Below are positions 16,577 to 26,649 of a stretch of 64,000 nucleotides of DNA, one piece after another. Each line of letters begins with the position of its first letter. Position 1 is the stretch's first letter. A program made the position numbers and the translations under genes. The notes below the pieces were generated by a model that saw only the letters and a list, made by a program, of their open reading frames with translations, was not told where the DNA came from and did no database searches. Source of the stretch: Candidatus Desulfofervidus auxilii (GTDB taxonomy: Bacteria > Desulfobacterota > Desulfofervidia > Desulfofervidales > Desulfofervidaceae); the NCBI GenBank assembly GCA_030262725.1, contig JAJSZS010000001.1, forward strand, positions 186,001 through 250,000. The letters are read 5' to 3'.

Positions 16577-17911
16577 TTGAAGGAGGAAAAAATTCGTAAG
16601 AAGGACAAGATCTTACCAGCAAAAGGGCGTTTGGGAGTATTATTACCTGGCTTAGCCGGGGCAGTAAGTACTACTTTTATTGCCGGGGTGGAAGCTGTAA
16701 GAAGAGGAATGGCTTTACCAATTGGTTCTCTGGCTGAGATGGGCACTATCCGTTTGGGAAGAAGAGATGAGCATCGAGTGCCTAAAATAAAAGAATTTAT
16801 TCCCTTAGCCCGTCTTGAAGACCTTGTATTTGGTGGTTGGGATATTTTTGAAGATAATCTTTATGATGCTTGCTTAAAAGCAAAGGTTTTAGAAAGGCAG
16901 CTTGTAGAAGATTTAAAAGATTTTCTGATTAATATTAAGCCCTATCCAGCAGTTTTTAAACAAGAATTTGTGCATAATTTAAAAGGTGAATATGTAAAAA
17001 AAGAAAAAAATTATATGGATTTAATTGAAGCCTTAAAAGCAGATATTGAAGATTTTAAACAAAAACATCAGTTGGATCGTTGTGTAATGGTGTGGTGTGG
17101 GAGTACAGAAGCTTATTTAAAACCACAAGAGGTTCACCAATCTCTTAAAGAATTTGAAGAAGGTTTAAAACGCAATGATGTCAATATTGCACCAAGTATG
17201 CTTTATGCTTATGCAGCTATTACTAGTGGTATTCCATTCATTAATGGTGCACCTAATCTAACAGTAGATATTCCAGCTATGATAGAATTGGCAGAAAAAT
17301 ATGAAGTGCCTATTGCTGGTAAAGATTTTAAAACAGGTCAGACTCTACTTAAAACCATTATTGCACCAGGTCTAAAAGCTAGATTATTAGGTCTTACAGG
17401 TTGGTTTTCAACAAATATTTTAGGTAATCGTGATGGTCTGGTTTTGGATGATGAGGCATCATATAAGACTAAAGCTGTTAGTAAACTTTCTCCTCTAGAA
17501 TATATTTTACAACCTCATATTTATCCTGAACTTTATGGTAATATTTATCATAAAGTACGTATTAATTTCTATCCACCTCGGGGAGATAATAAAGAAGCAT
17601 GGGATTGTATAGATATTTTTGGCTGGTTAGGCTATGAAATGCAAATTAAAATTAATTTCTTATGTCGAGATAGTATCCTTGCTGCCCCGGTGGTATTAGA
17701 TCTCGCTTTATTTACTGATTTTGCTCAACGTGCAGGTCTTTATGGTATTCAAGAATGGCTTTCCTTTTACTTTAAAAGTCCTATGTATAAAAAAGGACTT
17801 TATCCTGAACATGATCTTTTCATTCAATTAATGAAATTAAAAAATACTCTACGTTTCTTAATGGAAGAAGAACAAATTACACATTTAGGACTTGACTATT
17901 ACATTGAATAA
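16577..17911 (+). CDS. ino1: myo-inositol-1-phosphate synthase
   Basis: NAD-dependent isomerisation of glucose-6-phosphate to inositol-3-phosphate. 444 residues, with the glycine-rich NAD loop LLPGLAGAVSTTFIAG and the family signature NGAPNLTVDIP, then AGKDFKTGQT and TGWFSTNILGNRDG. The start is TTG, preceded by GGAGGG. In thermophiles the product often feeds di-myo-inositol phosphate or phosphatidylinositol; neither downstream gene is in the window. Ends in a strong bidirectional terminator. Confidence 0.9.
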   Translation: MKEEKIRKKDKILPAKGRLGVLLPGLAGAVSTTFIAGVEAVRRGMALPIGSLAEMGTIRLGRRDEHRVPKIKEFIPLARLEDLVFGGWDIFEDNLYDACLKAKVLERQLVEDLKDFLINIKPYPAVFKQEFVHNLKGEYVKKEKNYMDLIEALKADIEDFKQKHQLDRCVMVWCGSTEAYLKPQEVHQSLKEFEEGLKRNDVNIAPSMLYAYAAITSGIPFINGAPNLTVDIPAMIELAEKYEVPIAGKDFKTGQTLLKTIIAPGLKARLLGLTGWFSTNILGNRDGLVLDDEASYKTKAVSKLSPLEYILQPHIYPELYGNIYHKVRINFYPPRGDNKEAWDCIDIFGWLGYEMQIKINFLCRDSILAAPVVLDLALFTDFAQRAGLYGIQEWLSFYFKSPMYKKGLYPEHDLFIQLMKLKNTLRFLMEEEQITHLGLDYYIE

Positions 17912-17950
17912 AAAGTCCTGCACCTTTTTAGGTGCAGGACAAAATTTTTA
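17911..17950. terminator. bidirectional Rho-independent terminator
   Basis: Perfect 10-bp stem GTCCTGCACC (17915-17924) / GGTGCAGGAC (17931-17940) with a 6-nt loop, A-rich before it and T-rich after it on each strand. It sits between two convergent genes. Confidence 0.9.
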
Positions 17951-17951
17951 T

Positions 17952-18197
17952 TTATGTACTAATTGATACATTAACCCAGTAAGAATCTATATCTATTGCT
18001 TTTCCGTCTTCATCCATTACATCCCAATCAATATCTGCTTCTTTCTTTTCTCTTTCTCTCCCACATTTTTCACATAAAATCATTTTCATCATTCCTCTTA
18101 AAGAATGCACAGGTTTTTTTGTCTTAGCAAATCTCTGTCCAGGTCTAATTACATCTCCACACCACTGGCATCTAATTTCTAAAGGTTCTTTCACCAT
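17952..18197 (-). CDS. small zinc-ribbon protein
   Basis: 81 residues. CQWCGDVI and CEKCGRE give two CxxC knuckles about 30 residues apart, a zinc-ribbon pattern; the tail is acidic (DIDWDVMDEDGKAIDIDSYW). The start was moved to the internal ATG at 18197 because a near-perfect AAAGGAGGTG precedes it by a few bases. Function unknown. Stand-alone gene ending at the shared terminator. Confidence 0.65.
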   Translation of the reverse strand: MVKEPLEIRCQWCGDVIRPGQRFAKTKKPVHSLRGMMKMILCEKCGREREKKEADIDWDVMDEDGKAIDIDSYWVNVSIST

Positions 18198-18263
18198 TTT
18201 CACCTCCTTTAACAATTTTCTTAATTTATCTAACCATTTCTTCTTTAATCGTCAAGTTGAATA

Positions 18264-18298
18264 TTGTCAACATTTATTTTTGGACTTAATTTAAATTT
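18264..18298 (+). promoter_or_regulatory. rsmB operon promoter, possibly leaderless
   Basis: TTGTCA (18264-18269), 17-nt spacer, weak TAATTT (18287-18292), then 6 nt to the ATG at 18299. No ribosome binding site is present in the gap. Confidence 0.33.
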
Positions 18299-19642
18299 AT
18301 GAATGTGCGTCTTGTTGCTTTTAAACTTCTTGTTGATTGGGAAAGGAAGAAAAAGCAAGCAGATGCTTTATTAGAACAAACTCTTTTATATCGCTATAAA
18401 AATATATCTCAACATGAAAGGGCATTTCTTACTGAATTGTTCTATGGAGTATTGCGTTGGTTAAATCAATTAGATTATATTATTGACCAATTTTCACATG
18501 TTAAACCTAAGAAGATAAGCATTAAAGTGCGATCTCTTTTGCGACTTGGTATTTATCAATTGTATTATCTTGATGGAATTCCTCCATGGGTAGCTGTTTA
18601 TGAAACAGTAGAAATAGCAAAAAAAGAACTTCCTCCTTGGGTAATAGGATTTATTAATGCTATTTTAAGAAGGGTAGTTAGGGAAAAAGATAAAATAAAA
18701 TTTCCAGATGATAAAGTTTCTTTTATTTCATTAAAATATGCACATCCTGAATGGATGGTTAAATATTGGCTTAAACACTTTGGAGAGGAAAATACTATCT
18801 CTATATGTAAATTCAACAATATGACTTCTCCTATTGTTATTCGCACAAATACATTAAAGATTACAAGAGAAGAATTAAAGAAAAAATTTTTGTCTATAAA
18901 TTTAAAAGCAAATGAAACTCGTTTTACTCCCGAAGGACTGATTTTAGGGAAATTACCTTGTTCTTTATCAGAATTGCCAGGTTTTAAAGAAGGATTGTTT
19001 TTTCCACAATCAGAAGTATCTCAGATTATCACTCATCTTCTTTCTCCTAAGTCTGATGAGATAATATTAGATGGTTGTGCTGGAGTAGGTGGAAAAACTA
19101 CTCATATTGCACAATTGATGCAAAATAAAGGGAGAATTTATGCCATTGAACCAAATAAGGAAAGAGTACAACGTCTCTATCAAAATTTAAAAAAATTTGA
19201 AATAAAAAATACTATAGTAAAACCAGGATTTTTAGAAAAAAATATTACTTCATTTCCCAAAAACTATTTTGACCGTATTCTTATAGATGCACCCTGTTCT
19301 GGATTAGGGGTCTTAAGAAAAAATGTAGATTTAAAATGGAGAAAAAAAGAAGAAGATATTAAAAGACTTTCTCAATTACAACTTCTTCTTTTAAAAAGCA
19401 TTCCATTTTATTTGAAAAAAAATGGTATACTTCTTTATGTTACTTGCACTTTAACTAAAGAAGAAAATGAAGATGTAATAAAAGCATTTTTAAAAATGTT
19501 TCCTAATTTTTGTTTAGAAGATATTGCATTTTTATTCCCTCAATATGCCCAATTTTGTAAAAATTGTTTTTTTCAAACTTTACCTCATCTTCATAATCTT
19601 GAAGGTTTTTTTGCTGCCCGTTTGCGGAAGGTTGACGATTGA
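18299..19642 (+). CDS. rsmB: 16S rRNA (cytosine-967-C5)-methyltransferase
   Basis: RsmB/Sun family, 447 residues. An N-terminal NusB-like RNA-binding domain (about 1-130) precedes the SAM domain. Motif I reads [16 protein letters not shown], motif [15 protein letters not shown], and motif [13 protein letters not shown], with the two conserved cysteines present. First gene of a long plus-strand run with rpe, feoA and feoB. The start ATG lacks a Shine-Dalgarno and abuts a promoter. Confidence 0.92.
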   Translation: MNVRLVAFKLLVDWERKKKQADALLEQTLLYRYKNISQHERAFLTELFYGVLRWLNQLDYIIDQFSHVKPKKISIKVRSLLRLGIYQLYYLDGIPPWVAVYETVEIAKKELPPWVIGFINAILRRVVREKDKIKFPDDKVSFISLKYAHPEWMVKYWLKHFGEENTISICKFNNMTSPIVIRTNTLKITREELKKKFLSINLKANETRFTPEGLILGKLPCSLSELPGFKEGLFFPQSEVSQIITHLLSPKSDEIILDGCAGVGGKTTHIAQLMQNKGRIYAIEPNKERVQRLYQNLKKFEIKNTIVKPGFLEKNITSFPKNYFDRILIDAPCSGLGVLRKNVDLKWRKKEEDIKRLSQLQLLLLKSIPFYLKKNGILLYVTCTLTKEENEDVIKAFLKMFPNFCLEDIAFLFPQYAQFCKNCFFQTLPHLHNLEGFFAARLRKVDD

Positions 19643-19680
19643 AAAAATCCCTTATAAAAAAGAGCATTCAAGGGGGGAAT

Positions 19681-20355
19681 ATGTCTAAAAAATTTAAAAT
19701 TGCTCCATCTATTCTTTCAGCAGACTTTGCTAATTTAGCAGTAGAGATAAAGGCAGTAGAAAAAGCGGGAGCAGATTGGATTCACATAGATGTAATGGAT
19801 GGGCATTTTGTACCTAATTTAACTATTGGCCCACCTGTAATAGCTTGCTTACGTCAAGTTACGAAGTTACCTTTAGATGTTCACTTAATGATAGAAAAGC
19901 CAGAAAGATATATAGAAGAATTTGTTAAAGCAGGAGCTGATATTCTTACTGTTCATGTAGAAACATGTATTCATTTACATCGCACCTTGCAATTTATTCG
20001 CTATTTTGGGAAAAAAGCTGGTGTGGCTTTAAATCCTGCTACACCTCTTTGTTTTTTAGAACCTATATTAAAAGAAGTGGATTTAGTGCTTATTATGAGT
20101 GTTAATCCAGGATTTGGTGGACAAGAATTTATATCTCAAGCCTTAGATCGTATACAAACAGTGCGAAGGTGGATTGAGGAAAATCAACTAAAAATAGATT
20201 TAGAAGTAGATGGTGGGATTAATGAAAAAACCATTTCAGCTGTAGCTAAAGCAGGAGCAAATGTCTTTGTAGCTGGTTCAGCTATCTTTGGTAAAGGAAA
20301 TTATAAAGAAATAATACAGAGTTTTAGAAAAAAGATTAAAATGGTCTCTGGTTAA
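19681..20355 (+). CDS. rpe: ribulose-phosphate 3-epimerase
   Basis: Pentose-phosphate/TIM-barrel enzyme interconverting ribulose-5-phosphate and xylulose-5-phosphate. 224 residues. It begins [14 protein letters not shown] and has the metal/catalytic signatures [33 protein letters not shown] and EVDGGINE. The start is ATG 19681 with an AAGGGGGG site; an in-frame start 42 nt upstream overlaps rsmB and adds a basic tail foreign to the family. Confidence 0.95.
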   Translation: MSKKFKIAPSILSADFANLAVEIKAVEKAGADWIHIDVMDGHFVPNLTIGPPVIACLRQVTKLPLDVHLMIEKPERYIEEFVKAGADILTVHVETCIHLHRTLQFIRYFGKKAGVALNPATPLCFLEPILKEVDLVLIMSVNPGFGGQEFISQALDRIQTVRRWIEENQLKIDLEVDGGINEKTISAVAKAGANVFVAGSAIFGKGNYKEIIQSFRKKIKMVSG

Positions 20356-20364
20356 GGAGGTAGT

Positions 20365-20598
20365 ATGCCTATTACATTAAATATGGTTCTTCCTGGTAAG
20401 AAAGTGCGAATAATAATGGTAGAAGGTGGCGTAAGATGTCGTCAATGCTTAGCAGAGTTAGGAGTGTATCCTGGAGATGTAATAAAGGTAATAAGAAGTG
20501 CCCCATTTGCAGGGCCTATACTTGTAGAGGTCAATGGTGCAAGAGTTATGCTTGGTAGGGGAATGGCAAGTAAAATTATAGTGGAGGAGGTAACTTGA
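20365..20598 (+). CDS. feoA: ferrous iron transport protein A
   Basis: 77-residue SH3-like protein that modulates FeoB. The pattern GKKVRI..GG..CRQCLAELGVYPGD and the C-terminal GRGMASKIIVEE fit FeoA. A TAAGGAGG site precedes the ATG. The stop overlaps the feoB start (TTGA). Confidence 0.85.
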   Translation: MPITLNMVLPGKKVRIIMVEGGVRCRQCLAELGVYPGDVIKVIRSAPFAGPILVEVNGARVMLGRGMASKIIVEEVT

Positions 20599-22514
20599 GA
20601 ATAGTATTAGTAGGTCAGCCAAATTGTGGTAAAAGCACTATCTTTAATTATATAAGTGGTTACAAAGCCGTTACTGCTAATTTTCCTGGAACTACTGTTA
20701 AATACACAGTTAGTAAACTTTATATTAATGGTTATCTTTGTGAATGTGTAGATTTACCAGGTACTTATTCTCTTATTTCTACTGATGCTGCTGAACAAGA
20801 GGCCAGGCGTTATCTTTTAACACAAAAAGTAGATGTTATTGTTAATGTTTTAGATGCTTCAATCCTTGGTCGGAGTTTGGAGCTTACATTAGAATTATTA
20901 GAGTTATGTAAACCAATGGTAATAGCCTTGAATATGATTGATGAGGCAGAACGTAAAGGTATCCATATAGATGAAAAACAATTAGCCAATATTTTAGGAG
21001 TGCCTGTTATAAAAACAATTGCTTATACAGGTCAAGGTTTAACAGAACTTTTGCGAATAGCAATTAAAGCCTATGAAAGGAATATTGTTGGTTCTCCTCC
21101 TATTTTAAGTAAAGATGTGGAAAAAGTGGTAGTAGCATTTATGAAAAAAGTAAGAGATATAGCTAAAAAAATGCACATTCCTCCTCGTTTTTTAGCTTTA
21201 AAACTTTTAGAAAAAGATCCTGAACTTGAAAAGATAGTTTTAAATTTTCATTTATCTCTTTCTTCTTATTTAAAACAAGCCCAAAAGCAACTTGAAGAGA
21301 CACATGGTCGTCCATCAGATGTAGTCATATCTTCTGAACGTCATGGTTTAGCTATGCATATTTATGAAAAAGTAGCTAAGATCCTTCGTACTCCAAAACC
21401 AGATATTCGGGATAAGATAGATGATGTACTTATGCATCGTATATGGGGTTATGTATTTTTAGTAGCAATTTTTTATGGTTTTTTTAATCTTGTTTTTAAA
21501 ATTGGTAGTTATATTGAAGAACCTTTGATGAAAATATTTGATTCTCTTCTTATTAAAATGCAATCTTTTTTTAATTCTTCTTTCTCTTATGTTGTTATAG
21601 AAGGTGCAATACAAGGAATTGCTGGAGGGGTCGCTATTGTTTTGCCTTATTTAGTGCCATTTTTCATTGGTTTAGCATTACTTGAAGATTCTGGATATTT
21701 GCCTAGAGTAGCTTTTCTTCTTGATTCTTTTATGCACCGTATTGGGCTTCATGGGAAATCAATAATTCCTCTTCTTTTAGGTTATGGTTGTAGTGTGCCA
21801 GCAGTTATGGCTACACGTGTGCTTGAATCAGAAAGAGATAGATTCATTACTGCTATTCTTTCTACTTTCATTCCTTGCTCTGCCCGTACAGTAATTATTC
21901 TTGGTCTTGTATCTTATTATCTTGGTCCAAATTATGCTTTTGGAATTTATATTTTAAATATACTTATTGTTGGTCTTAGTGGTAAAATTTTAACTCATCT
22001 TTATCCTGAAGTTACACCAGGTTTACTTCTTGAAGTACCAAAATATCATATTCCTTCTTTCAAATCCATTGCAATAAAGTCTTGGTATAGATTAAAAGAA
22101 TTTATTGTTATTGCCTGGCCTATACTTGTTGTTGGTAGTGTTATTTTAAGTATTTTACAATTTTTTCATTTAGATAAAATTATAAATACTTTTTGTCTTC
22201 CTATTACTTTAATTTTAGGTTTGCCAGAGGTTATAGGTACAACCTTAATCTTTGGAATATTGAGAAAAGAACTTTCATTAATTATGCTTTTACAGGCACT
22301 TGGTACACAAGAATTATTAACTGTTATGACAAAAGGACAAATATTAACTTTTACTATCTTTGTTGTTTTTTATATACCTTGTTTAGCTACAATAGCTGCA
22401 TTATGGCAGGAAATCGGAGCAAAAAAAACAATTTTTGCTTTAATTTTCACTACTCTTATTGCCTTTTTCTTTGGTGTTTTGACCAGAGGCTTAGTTTATA
22501 TTTTAGGAGTATAA
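20595..22514 (+). CDS. feoB: ferrous iron transport protein B
   Basis: Fe(II) transporter with an N-terminal G domain and membrane core. G1 is GQPNCGKST, the G2 region is NFPGTTVKY, G3 is DLPGTYSL and G4 is NMIDEAE. Gate-like transmembrane segments fill the C-terminal 350 residues, including LLLGYGCSVPAVMATR and a STFIPCSARTVII segment. 639 residues is a little short of many FeoB proteins (700-770). TTG start overlapping feoA. Expected to be used under anoxic, Fe(II)-rich conditions. Confidence 0.95.
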   Translation: MRIVLVGQPNCGKSTIFNYISGYKAVTANFPGTTVKYTVSKLYINGYLCECVDLPGTYSLISTDAAEQEARRYLLTQKVDVIVNVLDASILGRSLELTLELLELCKPMVIALNMIDEAERKGIHIDEKQLANILGVPVIKTIAYTGQGLTELLRIAIKAYERNIVGSPPILSKDVEKVVVAFMKKVRDIAKKMHIPPRFLALKLLEKDPELEKIVLNFHLSLSSYLKQAQKQLEETHGRPSDVVISSERHGLAMHIYEKVAKILRTPKPDIRDKIDDVLMHRIWGYVFLVAIFYGFFNLVFKIGSYIEEPLMKIFDSLLIKMQSFFNSSFSYVVIEGAIQGIAGGVAIVLPYLVPFFIGLALLEDSGYLPRVAFLLDSFMHRIGLHGKSIIPLLLGYGCSVPAVMATRVLESERDRFITAILSTFIPCSARTVIILGLVSYYLGPNYAFGIYILNILIVGLSGKILTHLYPEVTPGLLLEVPKYHIPSFKSIAIKSWYRLKEFIVIAWPILVVGSVILSILQFFHLDKIINTFCLPITLILGLPEVIGTTLIFGILRKELSLIMLLQALGTQELLTVMTKGQILTFTIFVVFYIPCLATIAALWQEIGAKKTIFALIFTTLIAFFFGVLTRGLVYILGV

Positions 22515-22515
22515 A

Positions 22516-23937
22516 ATGAGTGTCTATCCAATTATCTTAGGTCAAAAAACTGTTTATACAGAAAAAAGACTTACTGTATATTCTCCTTATACTCATCAAC
22601 CTGTAAGTGAAGTATGTTTAGCTACTGAAAAAGAAATAGAAGAAGCAATTTTAGCCGCACAAAAGGCTTTTTCTATATTAAAACATATGCCTGCTTATAT
22701 CAAAGCAAATGCTCTTTTTCAAATTAGTGAAGGAGTAAAAGAAAAAGCAGAGGAATTAGCACAAACTATAACTAAAGAAGCAGGTAAGCCCATTTCATTA
22801 GCAAGGATTGAAGTAAATCGATGTATTGATTTGTTCAAATATGCTGCAGAAGAAGCAAAGCGTTTTGGTGGTGAGATTGTCCCTTTAGATTTAGATAAAT
22901 TGGGAGAAAATCGATTGGGTATTTATAGGCGATTTCCCATTGGGCCTATGCTTGGTATTACTCCTTTCAATTTCCCTTTAAATCTCGTTGCTCATAAAGT
23001 AGCACCTGCTTTAGCAGTAGGTAATCCTATTATTATTAAACCTTCTTCTGCCACTCCTACTGCTGCTTTAATTTTGGGAGAAATAATAGCTAAAACAGAT
23101 TTACCAGAAGGAACAATAAGTATTTTACCTTGCTCAACAGATATAGCTGAAAAGATGGTAAAAGATGATCGCCTTGTTATGTTGACTTTTACAGGTAGTC
23201 CTGAAGTAGGATGGTATTTAAAAAACATAGCAGGGAGAAAACGTGTAGTGTTAGAACTTGGTGGTAATGCTGCTTTAGTTATATCATCTTTACGTTTAAA
23301 GGAATTTTTATTAGAAAGAGCTATTTTTGGAGCATTTTATCAAGCAGGTCAGGTATGTATTTCTATTCAACGTATATTTGTTAGAAAAGATTTGTATAAA
23401 GAATTTCTTAATGATTTTCTGAAAAAAGTAGAAGATGTCAAAACTGGGGATCCATTTGATGAAGATGTATTAGTAGGACCTCTTATTAATAAATCAGCAG
23501 CTGATAGGGTAGAGTCATGGATAAAAGAAGCAATAGAAGGTGGTGCAAAATTATTAATAGGAGGTGAAAGAAAAGATAATCTTATTTATCCAACAGTTTT
23601 AACTAATACACGTCCAGAAATGAAGGTAAATGCTAAAGAAATCTTTGGCCCAGTAGTAACTGTAGAGTCATTTGAAAAATTTAATGATGCTGTTGCTATG
23701 GTAAACAATTCTGTTTATGGTCTTCAAACAGGCATTTTTACTGATAAATTAGAAGAGGTTTTTTATGCTTATAATCATTTAGATGTAGGTGGTGTTATTA
23801 TTAACGATATACCTACTTATCGAAGTGATCCTATGCCATATGGAGGAGTTAAACTTTCTGGTTTGGGAAGAGAAGGTATACGTTATGCTATGGAAGAAAT
23901 GAGTGAAGGTAAACTTTTAGCTATTAAATATGTCTAA
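22516..23937 (+). CDS. aldehyde dehydrogenase, lactaldehyde-dehydrogenase-like
   Basis: 473-residue NAD(P)-dependent ALDH. The catalytic cysteine is in AGQVCISIQRIFV and the general-base glutamate in LELGGNAA; the substrate channel motif ITPFNFPLNL and the C-terminal GLGREGIRYAMEEMS resemble the archaeal lactaldehyde dehydrogenase subgroup. Substrate is not determined by sequence. The ATG follows AGGAG two codons after the feoB stop, so it is co-transcribed; its last bases overlap the next gene by 8 nt. Confidence 0.82.
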   Translation: MSVYPIILGQKTVYTEKRLTVYSPYTHQPVSEVCLATEKEIEEAILAAQKAFSILKHMPAYIKANALFQISEGVKEKAEELAQTITKEAGKPISLARIEVNRCIDLFKYAAEEAKRFGGEIVPLDLDKLGENRLGIYRRFPIGPMLGITPFNFPLNLVAHKVAPALAVGNPIIIKPSSATPTAALILGEIIAKTDLPEGTISILPCSTDIAEKMVKDDRLVMLTFTGSPEVGWYLKNIAGRKRVVLELGGNAALVISSLRLKEFLLERAIFGAFYQAGQVCISIQRIFVRKDLYKEFLNDFLKKVEDVKTGDPFDEDVLVGPLINKSAADRVESWIKEAIEGGAKLLIGGERKDNLIYPTVLTNTRPEMKVNAKEIFGPVVTVESFEKFNDAVAMVNNSVYGLQTGIFTDKLEEVFYAYNHLDVGGVIINDIPTYRSDPMPYGGVKLSGLGREGIRYAMEEMSEGKLLAIKYV

Positions 23938-24562
23938 TGATTTCTTAAAAGATTTAGATCTCAAAATTTATAATCAGAAACAAAGTGAGTTTTTTAATAA
24001 TGTAATGGAATTTTTTACCCAACCTTTACCTTTAGAAATTAAAAAAAATCTTGAAAAAATTGTTGCCTTTGCTAATATTGTTCAGGATGAAGTTATTTTA
24101 GATGTAGGTGCAGGTACTGGTGTTTTAATTCCATATTTTTTGAAATATAAACCTAAAAAAATTATTGCCTGTGATCTTTCTAAACGTATGTTGAATTATT
24201 TAAAGCAGCAGTTTCCTGAAGTAGAAACATATCTTATGGATATCAGAGACTTACATTTACCTAATGCATATATTGATGTTGCTTTTTTAAATGCTGTTTG
24301 GCCAAATATTGGTGATAAACCAGGTGCTTTGAAAAACTTATATCGTATATTAAAAGACAATGGTCGTATAATTATTAGCCATCCAGAGGGGAAAGCATTT
24401 GTGAATAATTTGAAGAAGATTCTTCCTTTTCCTATCAATTCTTTACCAGAAAAAGAAGAATTGAGAAAATTTCTTAAAAAATTCGGTTTTTCTCTTAAAA
24501 ATTTTATAGATGAACATCGTTTTTATTTTGCATTAGCCTTTAAAGTAAAAAAGGAGGATTAG
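23930..24562 (+). CDS. class I SAM-dependent methyltransferase
   Basis: 210 residues with Rossmann motif I ILDVGAGTGVLIPYF (as VILDVGAGTG), an acidic motif II (ACDLSKRML) and motif IV LPNAYIDVAFLNAVW, all of the Methyltransf_11 type. Substrate unknown. It overlaps the aldehyde dehydrogenase by 8 nt and is followed without a gap by an exported protein. Confidence 0.78.
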   Translation: MSNDFLKDLDLKIYNQKQSEFFNNVMEFFTQPLPLEIKKNLEKIVAFANIVQDEVILDVGAGTGVLIPYFLKYKPKKIIACDLSKRMLNYLKQQFPEVETYLMDIRDLHLPNAYIDVAFLNAVWPNIGDKPGALKNLYRILKDNGRIIISHPEGKAFVNNLKKILPFPINSLPEKEELRKFLKKFGFSLKNFIDEHRFYFALAFKVKKED

Positions 24563-26134
24563 ATGAGAAAACTTTTATTTATTTTGATATTTTTTATTTT
24601 TTTACCTTTATTTGCTATTGCTGCTCCTCAAAAAATAGCTATTGCACCTTTTGCTATTTATGCTCCTCTTGAATTTCATTATTTAAAAGATGGCATATAT
24701 ACAATGTTTTTTACTCGTCTTTTCTGGGAAAATAAAGTGGAAGTATTAGAAAGAGAAATAATAGAAAATACTATGCAACAACTTAATATAAAAAATGTCT
24801 CTAATATTGAAAAAGCAAAACAATTAGGGGATGCGCTTAATGTAGATTATGTTCTTTATGGAAGCATAACAATATTTGGAAAGGGAGCAAGCATAGACTT
24901 AAACTTTTTAGACCTTGCTACAAAAAAGGTTTATCCATTTTTTGCGCAATGTGATAACTTAAGTGATTTAATTTCTAAAATAGATTCCCTGGCAGCAAGA
25001 ATTAACAATGCTATTTTTGGTCGAAAAGTAGTTACAACTAAACAACCTATTCAGTCTCAATCTACACCTGTTAAAGAAACAAAGATTTTATCTAAAAAAA
25101 TAAAATTGAAGAAATGGTATAGTTATCCCATGCCTTTAGAAGCAAAAGGATTGGCTGTTGGTGATGTAAATGGTGATGGTTACAATGAGGTAATTTTAAT
25201 TGATGATAATGATATTTGGATCTACCAATTTAAAGATGAAAGGCTTTTGCTTATTAAGAAAAAAGAAGGATCTCCACATATCTTTTTTGTAAATGTAGAT
25301 TTATATGACCTTAATAATGATGGTAAAGAAGAATTATTAATTAGTAATGTGATAAGAAAGAGAGTAATGTCAATTATTTATAGCTGGCAAAATGGTAAAC
25401 TTGAGCCATTAGCAAAAGACATTCCTTGGTATCTTCGTGTGCAAACATACCCAGATGGTAAAAAAGCAATTTTGGGACAAAAAGGAGGTATTGAAGTTCC
25501 ATTTAAAGAGGGTATCTTCCGTTTAACTTGGAATGGCAATGGATTTGATGTTAAAGAGAGAGTATCTTCCTTAAAAGATGTTCAAATTTATAATTGTATT
25601 TTTGCGGATTTAACTGGTGATGAAGTTGAGGATATTTTGATGCTTGATGAAGAGGATTATCTTGTTTTGCTTACAAAAACAGGAAACAAAGAATGGAAAA
25701 GTGGTGAGCATTATAATGGCTCTTTTTATTACTTAGAAGGCAAGCCTATAGATGAGGATGCGTTTAATCCTCGATTAGAAAGGATATATATTCCAGGTCG
25801 GATGCTTATTACAGAACTTGATCAAAAACCACCCTATGAAATAATTTTTTATCAAAATCATTCACGGTTTGGTCGAATTGTAAAAAATTATAAAAGTTTT
25901 AAGAGTGGAGAATTAAGAGTACTTGTTTGGGATGGATTAGGAATGAAAATAAAATGGCGTTCTCCAGAAATTGATGGTTGCATTACTGATTGTACTTTAG
26001 CTGATTTTGATAATGATGGTGAGACTGAATTAATTTTTACAGTTGTAAAACATAGAAAAACTACTTTATTTTCTAAAGCAAGAACAATTATTATAGCCTA
26101 TAATTTAAAGGCTATTAAGTTAAAAGAAGAATAA
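24563..26134 (+). CDS. exported TolB-N-like / FG-GAP (VCBS) repeat protein
   Basis: 523 residues with an N-terminal signal peptide (RKLLFILIFFIFLPLFAIAA). Residues about 25-155 look like the alpha/beta domain of TolB/CsgG-type proteins (KIAIAPFAIYAP, VDYVLYGSI). The remainder contains FG-GAP/VCBS-like calcium loops: VGDVNGDGYNEVIL, LYDLNNDGKEELLI, FADLTGDEVEDILM and LADFDNDGETELIF. Probably a periplasmic or outer-membrane-facing beta-propeller; ligand unknown. Last gene of the rsmB run, ending in a hairpin terminator. Confidence 0.75.
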   Translation: MRKLLFILIFFIFLPLFAIAAPQKIAIAPFAIYAPLEFHYLKDGIYTMFFTRLFWENKVEVLEREIIENTMQQLNIKNVSNIEKAKQLGDALNVDYVLYGSITIFGKGASIDLNFLDLATKKVYPFFAQCDNLSDLISKIDSLAARINNAIFGRKVVTTKQPIQSQSTPVKETKILSKKIKLKKWYSYPMPLEAKGLAVGDVNGDGYNEVILIDDNDIWIYQFKDERLLLIKKKEGSPHIFFVNVDLYDLNNDGKEELLISNVIRKRVMSIIYSWQNGKLEPLAKDIPWYLRVQTYPDGKKAILGQKGGIEVPFKEGIFRLTWNGNGFDVKERVSSLKDVQIYNCIFADLTGDEVEDILMLDEEDYLVLLTKTGNKEWKSGEHYNGSFYYLEGKPIDEDAFNPRLERIYIPGRMLITELDQKPPYEIIFYQNHSRFGRIVKNYKSFKSGELRVLVWDGLGMKIKWRSPEIDGCITDCTLADFDNDGETELIFTVVKHRKTTLFSKARTIIIAYNLKAIKLKEE

Positions 26135-26160
26135 GACGGGGAGGTAAAAACCTCCCCGTA
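26135..26160. terminator. hairpin terminator between convergent genes
   Basis: Perfect 10-bp stem ACGGGGAGGT (26136-26145) / ACCTCCCCGT (26150-26159) with an AAAA loop. The T-rich side favours the minus strand (cytochrome gene), but it can serve both. Confidence 0.85.
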
Positions 26161-26169
26161 TCTACAAAA

Positions 26170-26622
26170 TTAGTGTTTTTTAGGATGACATTTGCTACAG
26201 CTTGTAGGTGGTTTTTTTCCAGCTTTCTTTTCTGCTTTATGACAGCCAACACAATTCATATGATAAGCACACTTGAGACCAGGCGCCTTACCTTTAGGAT
26301 AAGTCTTTTTACAGAAACTAAGAGCATCTTTTTCTGCTGCAGCTGGCTTATGGCATTCTGAACACTTCTTTACCGGATCACCCTCTTTCCATACATTCTT
26401 CCCTTCTTTGTAAACATGATGACACTCAGTACAGGCGATTTTGTGTTCTTTAAAATGTTTTTCATGTGTAAATTCCACAGCTGCTTTCTTAAGCTTACCA
26501 AAAGCCTCATCTTTAATAGTGATTGTAGCAGGAACATCACCACTAATCGCTACTTTATAAATTGCTCCCAAAAACATTACCATTAAAACAACTGCTATTA
26601 CCTTTACATAGCGCATTATCAT
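26170..26622 (-). CDS. tetraheme cytochrome c3, periplasmic
   Basis: Class III cytochrome c of 150 residues with a signal peptide (YVKVIAVVLMVMFLGAIY). Four CxxCH heme sites are present (CTECH, CSECH, CVGCH, CSKCH), and upstream histidines in EFTHEKHFKEHK are expected axial ligands. This is the sulfate-reducer type of periplasmic electron carrier between hydrogenases/formate dehydrogenases and membrane complexes. The start at 26622 has a perfect AGGAGGTG 5 nt upstream; a longer in-frame start has none. Confidence 0.9.
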   Translation of the reverse strand: MIMRYVKVIAVVLMVMFLGAIYKVAISGDVPATITIKDEAFGKLKKAAVEFTHEKHFKEHKIACTECHHVYKEGKNVWKEGDPVKKCSECHKPAAAEKDALSFCKKTYPKGKAPGLKCAYHMNCVGCHKAEKKAGKKPPTSCSKCHPKKH

Positions 26623-26649
26623 TTCACCTCCTTTCTTTTTTTGAGATAA

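Noticed and set aside
22193-22519. 108-residue plus-strand frame inside feoB
   Set aside because: Tyrosine/asparagine-rich composition typical of an out-of-frame reading of membrane-protein codons; the feoB frame is fully explained.
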